NCBI GenBank assembly: GCA_001464165.1
Contig: LNEX01000284.1
Location: 1-27,504, forward strand
Direction of reading: 5' to 3'
DNA: 27,504 nucleotides
From: a bacterium Ga0077546
GTDB lineage: Bacteria; Cyanobacteriota; Vampirovibrionia; Obscuribacterales; Obscuribacteraceae
Part shown: positions 1 to 7,131 of the stretch, piece after piece
Layout of the letters: every line of letters starts with the position of its first letter
How positions within the stretch are numbered: the stretch's first letter is position 1
Program-made: the position numbers and the translations under genes
Notes under the pieces: generated by a model
What the model saw: only the letters and a program-made list of their open reading frames with translations
Databases searched by the model: none
What the model was told of the DNA's origin: nothing

Positions 1-1
1 A

Positions 2-646
2 GGCGCTCTACGTCTAGGCTTAGAGAATAGTGGATACTCAGTCGACATTATTGACAACGGAGTTGCCGCTGCTGCAGCCTTACTTGATGTCGACTATGAC
101 CTACTACTGCTCGATCTTGGCTTGCCTGGTATGGATGGCACAGAAATACTTAGGCAGACTCGCAAAAATGGTCGCAGTCTGCCAATTATTGTCATCACCG
201 CACGAGATACAATTGAAGACAAAATCGAAGGGCTCGATCTTGGAGCCAACGATTACATTACTAAGCCATTTGATTTTCGTGAGTTAGATGCTCGCATTAG
301 AGCCTTTTTGCGCAAAGAGACCTTTGGCAACAGAATGGAAATTGTCCATGGCCCAATTCGCTTTGTCATAAATAGCCGTGAAGTATTTATCAATGAAGTA
401 GCTGCCGAGCTTACACCGAGGGAAGTAGCTGTACTTGAGCTGCTACTGCAAAAAGCCGGACGCATGGTGCGAAAGAGCCAAATGATTGAACACGTTGCCA
501 CTTGGGATGAAGAGCCAAGTGACAATGCCATAGAGATTGTCGTTCATCGCCTACGGCGCAAGTTAGAATTGGGTGGTATCAGGATTAGCACAATCAGAGG
601 ATTCGGCTACATGCTTGATAGTTGGACTGCTTCGGAACAGGCATAG
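2..646 (+). CDS. OmpR-family response regulator (5' partial)
   Basis: DNA-binding response regulator of a two-component system. The reading frame is open from base 2, so the first few residues lie outside the window. The receiver domain shows the phospho-acceptor region LLLLDLGLPGMDG (Asp codon at 113-115) and the conserved switch Lys in ITKPFDF. It is followed by an OmpR/PhoB-type winged-helix domain (ELTPREVAVLELLL, then VVHRLRRKLE and IRGFGYML near the C-terminus). The layout matches TctD/QseB/PmrA-type regulators that activate transcription after phosphorylation by a partner kinase. The partner is almost certainly the kinase that starts 10 bases downstream on the same strand. The target genes cannot be told from the sequence. 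Confidence 0.93.
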   Translation, partial: GALRLGLENSGYSVDIIDNGVAAAAALLDVDYDLLLLDLGLPGMDGTEILRQTRKNGRSLPIIVITARDTIEDKIEGLDLGANDYITKPFDFRELDARIRAFLRKETFGNRMEIVHGPIRFVINSREVFINEVAAELTPREVAVLELLLQKAGRMVRKSQMIEHVATWDEEPSDNAIEIVVHRLRRKLELGGIRISTIRGFGYMLDSWTASEQA

Positions 647-656
647 AAGATTAGCT

Positions 657-2042
657 ATGCAACGTTCAATTCGAAGACAGCTATTCTTATGGTTAGCAAT
701 TCCCCTTGGTGCTTTGTGGGTTTGCAGCACTCTTGCAAGTTTCTATCTGGCACTAAAATTTTCCAACGACACTTTTGATCGCGACCTAGTCAACTCTGCT
801 GACTCTGTAGTAGCCCGAATTAGGGCCAAAGGCGACCACTTAGTGGTCGATCTTCCTCCAGCAGCCCAAGCCATTCTTAAGCACGATGATGTAGATAAGT
901 TTTACTATGCTGTTATCAGTAAAGCCGGAAAGAATTTATCAGGAGATACTTTTTTACCATTACCAGAAAAGCATATAGATGAACGTCCCCAGTTGCGAAC
1001 AGTGAATATGCAAGGCACAGATGTACGCCTGGCTGAAATTAGGACTTCTATTCCAGAGGCTTATCTAGAGCCAGTTGTCGTGCAGGTGGCACAAACTATG
1101 AATAGTCGTCGCCATCTGTTTACCCAGATTTTTATGAGTATGGTCGTACCGCAATTGCTCATGGTCCTACTTGGCGCAGCCGCACTTTCGAGCGGGGTAA
1201 GCCGCGGTCTTGCACCCCTGCAATTTTTAAAAGAAGCAATTGCCAGACGCTCCAAGCATGATCTAAGCCCTGTTACTGAAAGCATTGCACCAGCAGAGGC
1301 CTACCCACTAGTATTGGCCATCAACGACTTGTTAGCGCGCTTACGCGAAGACATAAAGGCCCAGCAGAGGTTTATCTCAAGTGCCTCTCATCAGCTGCGC
1401 ACGCCACTAGCAGGCCTTAAAGCTTATTCAAGCCTGGGAGTGACTTGCGACAATATCGAGGAAATGCGCGGCACTATGAAACAAATTGATAGTGGCCTAG
1501 ATCGCACCTCACACCTAGTTACGCAAATGCTTGCCTTGGCACGGAGTGATTCGAACTCAAATGCAGCTAAGCAAATGGGACGAGCAGATCTAAGCTTTGT
1601 TGTATCAGACGTCATTGCTGACCGAGTGAGCCTGGCGGTGGGAAAAAATATCGACCTTTCCTTTGAATCACCTGAGTCATCGGCCGAAATCGTAGGTGAC
1701 CAAACCTCACTGCAACACCTTGTAGCCAATCTCTTGGACAACGCTTTGCTGTACACACCGGCAACAGGAAGTGTGAGTGTGCGGATCACAAAGCGAGAAA
1801 AAACGGTAGAACTGACAGTTGCTGATTCTGGTCCGGGGATTGCGAATGAAGAGAGAGAAAAGATATTCGAGCGCTTCTATCGCATACAGGGAAGCTCTGG
1901 TGGTGGCTCAGGTCTTGGTCTCGCGATAGTTAAAGACGTGGCTGCCAATCATCACGCTGAGATTCTCATAGACTCACCCAATGGAGCTGCAGGAATTGCC
2001 AATGGCACAACGTTTACGATAATCTTTCCAGCTTATAGTTAA
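657..2042 (+). CDS. Sensor histidine kinase, TctE/QseC-like (2CSK_N type)
   Basis: Membrane sensor kinase, 461 aa from the ATG at 657. I prefer this to an in-frame start at 573 that would run deep into the regulator gene. TM1 is about residues 9-33. A periplasmic sensor segment (~35-155) looks like the two-component sensor kinase N-terminal family. TM2 is ~159-181, followed by a HAMP-like linker. The HisKA phospho-site is His245 in SASHQLRTPLAG. The HATPase domain has the N box (LVANLLDNALLYTP, ~355), G1 (VADSGPGI), F box (IFERFYR) and G2 (GSGLGLAIV). It should autophosphorylate and pass phosphate to the upstream regulator. The 10-base gap implies co-transcription. TctE homologues sense tricarboxylates and QseC-like ones other signals; the ligand here is unknown. 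Confidence 0.93.
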   Translation: MQRSIRRQLFLWLAIPLGALWVCSTLASFYLALKFSNDTFDRDLVNSADSVVARIRAKGDHLVVDLPPAAQAILKHDDVDKFYYAVISKAGKNLSGDTFLPLPEKHIDERPQLRTVNMQGTDVRLAEIRTSIPEAYLEPVVVQVAQTMNSRRHLFTQIFMSMVVPQLLMVLLGAAALSSGVSRGLAPLQFLKEAIARRSKHDLSPVTESIAPAEAYPLVLAINDLLARLREDIKAQQRFISSASHQLRTPLAGLKAYSSLGVTCDNIEEMRGTMKQIDSGLDRTSHLVTQMLALARSDSNSNAAKQMGRADLSFVVSDVIADRVSLAVGKNIDLSFESPESSAEIVGDQTSLQHLVANLLDNALLYTPATGSVSVRITKREKTVELTVADSGPGIANEEREKIFERFYRIQGSSGGGSGLGLAIVKDVAANHHAEILIDSPNGAAGIANGTTFTIIFPAYS

Positions 2043-2197
2043 TCAGAAAAGATTGTTGGCAGGAAAGGTTTTAGCAAGAAAGGGAAGCTAAGCTTGACAA
2101 TAGATTCTTGGGGGCAGATTTTAGTCTCCTTCTAAAAACTGAAATTCATGCATTCCTGCTATTTTGCGCTAGCCCTCAAGAGTCACCAACTTAATTT

Positions 2198-2240
2198 TCG
2201 GTTGTGCTCATCTTGTATTAGAGAGCACAACCGACTTTTT
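2198..2240 (+). terminator. Rho-independent terminator of the two-component operon
   Basis: A 12-bp perfect stem, left arm 2198-2209 (TCGGTTGTGCTC) and right arm 2223-2234, with a 13-nt loop, is followed by C and five T. It lies about 155 bases after the kinase stop and before the convergent SDR gene. The U tract is on the plus-strand side only, so it should stop transcripts from the two-component pair. The rest of the 2043-2293 spacer holds no other feature that I can see. Confidence 0.8.
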
Positions 2241-2293
2241 ACAGACCTTGGTGCCGACGAACACCTAGCAATGCGCCGGTAGATGTAATTAGT

Positions 2294-3091
2294 CTAAAGA
2301 ATAGAACGAACCACACCACCATCGACCCTGAGGGCGGCTCCGTTAGTTGCTGCCGCCAATGGACTGCAGATATAAACCACCATATTGGCAACTTCTTCAG
2401 TAGTTGCTAGTCTTTTGAGCAAAGAGGTCGGTCTCATTTTCTCAAACATCTCACTCTCAACTGTTTTGGCATCACTATTGTTCTGCTTAGCCATATCGAC
2501 AATGAACTGCTCGACTCCTTCTGAATTAGTCGGGCCAGGGAGAACAGAGTTGACAGTAATCTTCGTACCTACTGTAGTTTCAGCAAGGCCTCTAGCAACG
2601 GCAATCTGAGCCGTTTTTGTGACACCATAGTGAATCATCTCACTAGGAATATTTACGCCAGATTCGCTAGAGATAAAAATGATTCTGCCCCAATCGCGCT
2701 TGCGCATTCCGTCAATGTAATGCCTGCTCAAGCGGATGCCGCTCATGACGTTAACCTGGAAGGTACGAATCCAATCATCATCTGTTATTTGAGCAAACTC
2801 TTTGGGTTCGAAGATGCCAACATTGTTGATTAATATATCGACCTCCGGAAGCTCAGATATTAGCTTGTTGGCCCCTGCTGCAGTGGCAAGATCTGAGACT
2901 AGGCCGTAGGCTGTACCACTGTTGCCTGCAGCGCTATGCAATCGCTTAAGAGCTTCATCAACGCGCACTTGAGTGCGGCCGTTCAGGTAGACTGTCGCCC
3001 CTTCTTTGTACAACAACTCGGCGATGGCATAGCCGATCCCTGCTGATGACCCAGTAACTAGCGCTCTAAGGCCTTTAAGTTGCAAATCCAT
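2294..3091 (-). CDS. SDR-family NAD(P)-dependent oxidoreductase
   Basis: Classical short-chain dehydrogenase/reductase, 265 aa, the usual length. The cofactor-binding motif TGSSAGIG is at residues 13-20, NNVG at 89-92, the catalytic Ser at 141/142 (FISSESG), and Tyr155/Lys159 (YGVTK). PGP(T) near 196 and a C-terminal GAALRVDGG complete the fold. The enzyme should be a soluble tetrameric reductase of a carbonyl or hydroxyl substrate. It resembles FabG-like 3-oxoacyl reductases, but the ~20-residue insertion after the PGPTNSEG segment argues against a housekeeping FabG, and the substrate is unknown. The start is supported by GGAG six bases before the ATG. The gene is transcribed away from the small gene at 3191, and a dyad symmetry lies between them. 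Confidence 0.9.
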   Translation of the reverse strand: MDLQLKGLRALVTGSSAGIGYAIAELLYKEGATVYLNGRTQVRVDEALKRLHSAAGNSGTAYGLVSDLATAAGANKLISELPEVDILINNVGIFEPKEFAQITDDDWIRTFQVNVMSGIRLSRHYIDGMRKRDWGRIIFISSESGVNIPSEMIHYGVTKTAQIAVARGLAETTVGTKITVNSVLPGPTNSEGVEQFIVDMAKQNNSDAKTVESEMFEKMRPTSLLKRLATTEEVANMVVYICSPLAAATNGAALRVDGGVVRSIL

Positions 3092-3115
3092 CGTCGTCTC
3101 CCTAATGTTGGATAA

Positions 3116-3151
3116 AGCCTAGCATTTTTGTAAGCGCTTATGAGCTAGGCT
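3116..3151. promoter_or_regulatory. Nested dyad symmetry in a divergent spacer
   Basis: An 8-bp inverted repeat (AGCCTAGC at 3116-3123, GCTAGGCT at 3144-3151) encloses a perfect 10-bp palindrome (TAAGCGCTTA, 3131-3140); their centres lie about 2 bp apart. It sits in the 99-bp spacer between the divergent SDR and small-protein genes. It could be an operator for both genes or a hairpin in the SDR leader. No U tract suits a plus-strand terminator. The function is inferred only from position and symmetry. Confidence 0.45.
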
Positions 3152-3190
3152 AAACAGGTATGTCGGACCCCAGAGAACTGGAGAGCGCGC

Positions 3191-3385
3191 ATGGAAGATG
3201 AGAACGACCCCAAAATTCCAGTAAGACTCACCGCCGAGGAAATCAGAGGTCAGATTGCGGCCTGGAACAATCGCATTGCTATGGCAAAACAACAAGGTAA
3301 TGATGAATTGATCGAGCAAGCGATTAAGCGCAAGCAGTCATACGAGAATCAGCTAGCCAGGCTCCAGGAATTCGAAGTAGATTGA
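3191..3385 (+). CDS. Small charged coiled-coil protein (hypothetical)
   Basis: A 64-aa protein that I do not recognise. It is rich in Glu, Gln, Lys and Arg, with no signal peptide or membrane segment. From residue ~13 (LTAEEIRGQIAAWNNRI) to the end it should form one or two amphipathic helices with heptad-like Ile/Leu/Ala spacing. A GGAG-like site precedes the ATG by about five bases. It ends five bases before the stop of the convergent protease gene. It could be a small adaptor or regulator; no motif names a function. Codon use and the RBS make me think it is real. Confidence 0.65.
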   Translation: MEDENDPKIPVRLTAEEIRGQIAAWNNRIAMAKQQGNDELIEQAIKRKQSYENQLARLQEFEVD

Positions 3386-3390
3386 CCTAA

Positions 3391-4461
3391 CTACTGAACT
3401 TCTTGCTTGAGTACTTTTACGCCTAGTCGTTGCCCAAGAGTTGCCATTGCATTTGGTGTTGCCTGCAATGCCTTTAGCTCTTCGCTAGAAATCATTTTTC
3501 GACCTTGACTCAAAATTTCGGTATCGACATAAAGGACACCGTCTTTTACTTCACGATGGCGAGCTAAATTGACTAGAGTGCGCAAATGTTCAACGTTGTA
3601 TCCCGTACTGGTTGGTGCCGAATGACTTCCCGCCTCTACTCCGTTTGTTAATACTGCCAAAACCGAACCATCACGACCGACTATTGGTCCACCAGAATTA
3701 CCGTGATAGGTTTTCATAGTAAAGCCGAGCCGAGATTGGCCAGTATAGGCCAGATAGTTTAAGCTGCCAGGAGAGATTACAGGCAGTTCTGCATTCTTCG
3801 GATAACCAATGGCTGCTGCTCTTTTAGATTCAGCGGAGAGCGGATTTCCCAACTTTAGAGCATCAAACTTAAAGGCGGGATTGCCAGCTATTTTTAGAAG
3901 TGCCAGGTCGGCGCCCTCGTCAATAGCAATGACACTGGCTTCATATGACCGTCCACCGAAAAGTCTCACCACTTGCTTGTTCTGCTCTAGGCGAGCGACG
4001 ACGTGATAGCTAGTGGCTAGTAGGCGTTTTTCGCTATCGACAAAGAAGCCGGAGCCTAAGGCCAAGCCGTCGTCTGAATGCACGCGCACCACGCTACTCT
4101 TAGAGGAATCATAAATACGAGCTAGCCAACTATCGCTTGCTACCTTGACCATACCAGGTATGTTCTCGCCAGCTTTGGCGCTATCTGCAAGTGGCTTGAC
4201 CGAGCTAAAGGCTGGTATCTCAACTTTAGCCACGCTTTCAATGGCATTGACCGCGACTTTGCCAGCCTTCGGTCCAAACTTCACAGCTAGGCCAAGAGCC
4301 AATATGCCAGTACCGGCCATCGCCACTTGCTCTTTAGGCAGACTTGGGGCACTATTGGCGAAACGCTCCCACCAGTCAATCAAATGACCAGCGTTGGCAT
4401 CCTTCTTCTCTTTGCCTTCCGCCCCTTCGTTATCAGGGCGGGCATCTCCGGGTATTGGCAT
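3391..4461 (-). CDS. Trypsin-like serine protease (HtrA-like catalytic domain, no PDZ)
   Basis: 356-aa S1C/trypsin-like peptidase. The catalytic triad is readable: His153 (TSYHVVAR), Asp185 (DEGADLALLK) and Ser256 (HGNSGGPIVG). The order and spacing are those of DegP/HtrA proteases, and GSGFFVD before the His is typical. There is no PDZ domain; the C-terminal ~80 residues are unassigned. Residues 48-63 (around GTGILALGLAVKFG) are hydrophobic and may be a weak membrane anchor after a charged N-terminal tail. The protein probably cleaves or senses damaged proteins, but its location is uncertain. Its ATG (complement of 4459-4461) overlaps the likely ATG of the divergent kinase-like gene. No strong RBS is seen, so a start further in (Met48) is possible. 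Confidence 0.88.
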   Translation of the reverse strand: MPIPGDARPDNEGAEGKEKKDANAGHLIDWWERFANSAPSLPKEQVAMAGTGILALGLAVKFGPKAGKVAVNAIESVAKVEIPAFSSVKPLADSAKAGENIPGMVKVASDSWLARIYDSSKSSVVRVHSDDGLALGSGFFVDSEKRLLATSYHVVARLEQNKQVVRLFGGRSYEASVIAIDEGADLALLKIAGNPAFKFDALKLGNPLSAESKRAAAIGYPKNAELPVISPGSLNYLAYTGQSRLGFTMKTYHGNSGGPIVGRDGSVLAVLTNGVEAGSHSAPTSTGYNVEHLRTLVNLARHREVKDGVLYVDTEILSQGRKMISSEELKALQATPNAMATLGQRLGVKVLKQEVQ

Positions 4462-5533
4462 GGCTAAAATGTTCCCAGAATGGCCCCCTTTGAATCACTC
4501 TCATCTCTCTAGACACCTCGCCGACTATAGCGATAGTGCTCTGTCTGCATTACTTCAGAAAGCCAAGCCCATGCACGAAGGGGTGGGAGGCAGTTCTTCG
4601 CTTATTGAAATAGATGGTCACAAGGTCTTCGCAAAGAAGATTCCACTAACTGATCTTGAGAGAAGCTCCGAAAACTTTTTGTCGACAGCTAATCTTTTCC
4701 ATCTGCCAATGTTTTATCAGTATCGATTAGGCTCTGCTGGTTTTGGCGCATGGCGAGAACTAACAGCTCATAAGATCACTACAGAATGGGCACTTTCTGG
4801 GGAATGCTCTAATTTTCCCCTTCTATATCACTGGCGCGTTATAGAGTGCGACAAGCCTCAAGCAATGACCACTCGCGAAGTTGAAGATTTAAATATTGCT
4901 GTTGAATATTGGGATGATTCGCAAGCAGTACGACAGCGACTGGAAGCACTGCATGGTGCTTCTGCTCATCTAGTTCTGTTTCTTCAGTATATTCCGCAAA
5001 CACTGGATGACTGGCTCAGTGTCGAGCTAAATAAAGATAGAGCGAGCGCTGACGCCGCAGTCACTCTTGTTGAAAGTCAGTTCACATCAGTCTCGTCATT
5101 TTTTAGAGACAATGGATTTGTCCACTTTGACCCCCACTTCAAAAACATTCTCTGCGATGGCAATCTTTACTACGGTGATTTCGGACTAGCTCTATCAAGC
5201 CAATTTGATTTAGAGCAGGAAGAAGAGGATTTCTTACAACGCCACCACTCTTACGATCGTGCTGTTTGTATCGTCAGCCTAATTCAGTCTTTGATGTTGT
5301 GTTTTTACGGCAAAGGTCGATGGATAGAGCATCTAACAGCATTGTGCGCTAACGACCAATTGAGTCCAGCGAAGATGTCGCCGCAAATTGAATCGACAAT
5401 CAAACGCTATGCACCAATCGCATTCTCTCTAAATGATTTCTACCAGCAGCTGCAAAATGAGACCAAGTCAGCTATTTATCCTGCACAAGAGATAGAGCGG
5501 ATGCTTAAAGAAATTGATGATGGCAATAACTAA
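4460..5533 (+). CDS. Protein-kinase-like protein
   Basis: 357 aa from the ATG at 4460; ATG 4469 is an alternative, and an upstream in-frame TTG at 4394 would lie inside the protease gene. It has the marks of the eukaryotic-type kinase/RIO/aminoglycoside phosphotransferase fold: a glycine-rich segment GVGGSSSL (~41-48), VFAKKI with the ATP-binding Lys at 59/60, an αC-like Glu in AWRE (~100), catalytic loop VHFDPHFKN (Asp224, Asn229) and DFG at 240-242. The HFDPHFKN form is closer to Kdo/lipopolysaccharide-type and RIO-like kinases than to HRDLKxxN Ser/Thr kinases. All key residues are kept, so it may be active. The substrate is unknown. It is soluble, with no sensor domain. It is divergent from the protease gene with overlapping start codons. 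Confidence 0.75.
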   Translation: MAKMFPEWPPLNHSHLSRHLADYSDSALSALLQKAKPMHEGVGGSSSLIEIDGHKVFAKKIPLTDLERSSENFLSTANLFHLPMFYQYRLGSAGFGAWRELTAHKITTEWALSGECSNFPLLYHWRVIECDKPQAMTTREVEDLNIAVEYWDDSQAVRQRLEALHGASAHLVLFLQYIPQTLDDWLSVELNKDRASADAAVTLVESQFTSVSSFFRDNGFVHFDPHFKNILCDGNLYYGDFGLALSSQFDLEQEEEDFLQRHHSYDRAVCIVSLIQSLMLCFYGKGRWIEHLTALCANDQLSPAKMSPQIESTIKRYAPIAFSLNDFYQQLQNETKSAIYPAQEIERMLKEIDDGNN

Positions 5534-5621
5534 ATCGAAACAAATCAATTAAAGATCAAGTCTTTCATTTGCAATATTCAATTTGTGTGATACAGTCGTT
5601 ATAGTTGAGACATAAAACAAC

Positions 5622-5640
5622 GGGCCCAGCGGCCCATTTC
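5622..5640 (+). terminator. Possible terminator after the kinase-like gene
   Basis: A GGGCC/GGCCC stem (5622-5626, 5631-5635) with a CAGC loop is followed by ATTTCATTT. The 5-bp GC stem is short and the U tract is interrupted. On the other strand GTTGTTTTA follows the stem, so it could act in either direction. It lies 89 bases past the kinase-like stop. Confidence 0.35.
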
Positions 5641-5745
5641 ATTTAGGTATTAAATCGTGAACTTCTGGACAGAGCGAAAGACAAGCGAGAAACGGTCATA
5701 AAGACTGTTCGGTTTTGTGTGCTTTTCCACTGAAGGTTCTCTGTA

Positions 5746-5910
5746 ATGCCAGCTCTAATTCAACCATCTATCCTATTATTCATTATTTCGCCAAGGCTTA
5801 CCCTGGCTTCGTTTCAGCATGCCTCGCAAGAGCTAGAACTAGAGCGAAAGCGAGAACGAAAGCGAGAACGAAAGCGCGAGCGAGAGAAGCGACGACGGCG
5901 ATTGAAATAG
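5746..5910 (+). CDS. Possible 54-aa small protein with signal-like N-terminus and Arg/Glu/Lys-rich tail
   Basis: From the ATG at 5746 the frame encodes a hydrophobic N-terminal stretch (residues ~4-21, ILLFIISP and LTLASF). It is followed from residue ~29 by an almost purely charged tail of repeating ERKR units ending in RRRRLK. AAGG nine bases upstream is a possible RBS. The composition would suit a small membrane-anchored or exported protein with a nucleic-acid- or polyanion-binding tail. The 12-bp DNA repeat keeps more than one frame open (one shifted frame spells RARTKA repeats), so the ORF may be a by-product of the repeat. I know no family for it. Confidence 0.3.
   Translation: MPALIQPSILLFIISPRLTLASFQHASQELELERKRERKRERKREREKRRRRLK
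5838..5885. repeat. 12-bp purine-rich tandem repeat (GCGAGAACGAAA)
   Basis: Two exact copies of GCGAGAACGAAA (5850-5861, 5862-5873) are flanked by a degenerate copy on each side (5838-5849, 5874-5885). The top strand is almost free of T. The unit length is a multiple of three, so the repeat can expand without breaking a frame. Confidence 0.75.
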
Positions 5911-5945
5911 AACAAGCGAAAATTTGAATCACGATGATTTTGATC

Positions 5946-5970
5946 AGCACCAAAGGCGGTGCTTATCTTT
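5946..5970 (+). terminator. Weak hairpin, possible terminator
   Basis: A 6-bp stem AGCACC/GGTGCT (5946-5951, 5958-5963) with a 6-nt loop is followed by TATCTTT. It lies between the possible small gene and the tRNA cluster. It is short and could be chance. Confidence 0.3.
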
Positions 5971-6009
5971 GACTCGCGCAAATACGTACACGGGCAGATT
6001 TATTCACAA

Positions 6010-6083
6010 GCCCTGGTAGCTCAGCGGACAGAGCAGCACACTACGGATGTGCGTTGTCGGGAGTTCGAATCTCTCCCAGGGTG
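6010..6083 (+). tRNA. tRNA-Arg (ACG)
   Basis: A full cloverleaf: acceptor GCCCTGG/CCAGGGT (one G-T pair), D arm GCTC/GAGC, anticodon stem GCACA/TGTGC with loop CTACGGA (anticodon ACG, normally edited to ICG to read CGN codons), T arm GGGAG/CTCTC with TTCGAAT, discriminator G. The CCA end is not encoded. It is the first of three tRNAs on this strand, with only three bases before the next. Confidence 0.95.
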
Positions 6084-6086
6084 TAT

Positions 6087-6159
6087 CTCTCAGTAACTCA
6101 GAGGCCAGAGTATCCGACTTTTAATCGGTTAGTCGCAGGTTCGACTCCTGCCTGGGAGA
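6087..6159 (+). tRNA. tRNA-Lys (TTT)
   Basis: Cloverleaf: acceptor CTCTCAG/CTGGGAG, D arm ACTC/GAGT, anticodon loop CTTTTAA (anticodon TTT) on a stem whose outermost pair is a T-T mismatch, T arm GCAGG/CCTGC with TTCGACT, discriminator A. The first pair is C-G, which is unusual because most bacterial tRNAs begin with G. No CCA is encoded. It is probably cut from one transcript with its neighbours. Confidence 0.92.
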
Positions 6160-6163
6160 ATTT

Positions 6164-6235
6164 GGCGCCATCTTCTAATGGTTAGGAAGCCGGTTTTTCA
6201 CACCGGAGATACGGGTTCAATTCCCGTTGGCGCTA
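6164..6235 (+). tRNA. tRNA-Glu (TTC)
   Basis: Cloverleaf of 72 nt: acceptor GGCGCCA/TGGCGCT (G-T at the first pair), D arm TTCT/GGAA, anticodon stem CCGGT/ACCGG with loop TTTTCAC (anticodon TTC), T arm ACGGG/CCCGT with TTCAATT, discriminator A. No CCA is encoded. It starts four bases after tRNA-Lys. Confidence 0.95.
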
Positions 6236-6375
6236 ATAATTTATACAGTTGCTTGCTAATATTGCATGCTAAAATCTTCGAGAGAATAAGCCTGGTTGAT
6301 AGCCTAGTACGCAGTTCTGTCAACAGCATAAACCTTGGGCAAGAATCAAATACACAATAGACAATTGAGTTATAC

Positions 6376-7131
6376 ATGTCAGAAGAAGTGATCAAGGTAG
6401 CCTTGCCAGCAACGGGGCCAAAGCCAATTGCATTACCTCTATTTATCTTGTTCTTCTTAGGTTATGGTTTTGCACTGTCTTTCGTAACCATGACGATAAT
6501 AGGCGGTTTTGGCGTATTCCTGGCTGTGGCGATGGCAGCGCTTTTTAATCTGCTCAAAGCAAACAACCTGAGTTCGATCGGCTGGATATTAGTGCTTGGC
6601 TTTGCTGCTTTCTGGTGGCCGCTAAACTACTTTGTTGGAAGACTATTCATTCGCAAGTTTAGTGAACTTGGGGGCGCCAAGCGTTTCCTTGCCGCCTGCC
6701 TTTTGACTTTATCCGGGCTCATCTTTCCGGGGTTTGCCATTTTGAGACAGTCCAGCAACTCGTCTATTGCTGGTTTGGTTGTCCCGCTAGGTACAGTCAT
6801 TTGTTTGCTAGCGCAGCTATTAGAGTCGCGCCGGATATTTAAGGAGCGCAATTTGCCACTGTCATCAATGGCTAGACCGCCCAAGTCTCAGGCTAAACGC
6901 GAAATTACAGAAAAACATCTAGAAGAACTGCAAGCAGCCAACTCTCTTGCACAATTTGATGAGCTAATGATTAAAGCACTGGCTGACTTTGGTATCAACA
7001 AACTTCAATTGAGAACAACCGACGTGGCGCCACTCGAAGTGCTCACCTCAATATTGTTAGAACAAAAGCACCATGCTGTAGCTGATCGTATTTCGCGAAA
7101 CTACCTTGAAATCGTTGAGCGCACCTCCTAA
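6376..7131 (+). CDS. Integral membrane protein (hypothetical)
   Basis: 251 aa, not recognised. About four hydrophobic segments fill residues ~16-155: FILFFLGYGFALSF, VFLAVAMAALFNLL, IGWILVLGFAAFWW, then LLTLSGLIFPGFAIL and LVVPLGTVICLLA. These are followed by a ~95-residue soluble C-terminal part with a helical, charged stretch (REITEKHLEELQAAN) and no known motif. The soluble tail is probably cytoplasmic. The gene follows the tRNA cluster by ~140 bases and its stop overlaps the stop of the convergent gene by four bases. The function is unknown. Confidence 0.75.
   Translation: MSEEVIKVALPATGPKPIALPLFILFFLGYGFALSFVTMTIIGGFGVFLAVAMAALFNLLKANNLSSIGWILVLGFAAFWWPLNYFVGRLFIRKFSELGGAKRFLAACLLTLSGLIFPGFAILRQSSNSSIAGLVVPLGTVICLLAQLLESRRIFKERNLPLSSMARPPKSQAKREITEKHLEELQAANSLAQFDELMIKALADFGINKLQLRTTDVAPLEVLTSILLEQKHHAVADRISRNYLEIVERTS

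Larger units (their letters stand above)
5534..6009. other. 476-bp spacer before the tRNA cluster
   Basis: It holds, in order: a short GC hairpin at 5622-5635 (possible end of the kinase-like transcript), a possible 54-aa small gene (5746-5910), a 12-bp purine-rich tandem repeat (5838-5885) inside that gene, and a weak hairpin at 5946-5963. A TTGACT at 5969-5974 could be a -35 box for the tRNAs, but I see no good -10 at the right distance. No other gene is supported. Confidence 0.5.

Noticed and set aside
573..656. Upstream in-frame start for the histidine kinase
   Set aside because: It would overlap the regulator by 74 bases and adds residues unlike the family; ATG 657 gives a normal N-terminal membrane segment.
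5715..5927. 70-aa ORF with RARTKA repeats
   Set aside because: It is the shifted frame of the same purine-rich repeat; no RBS, and the 5746 frame has the better start.
6198..6395. ORF on the minus strand over tRNA-Glu
   Set aside because: It reads through the tRNA (the familiar PTGIEPVSPV-type false protein).
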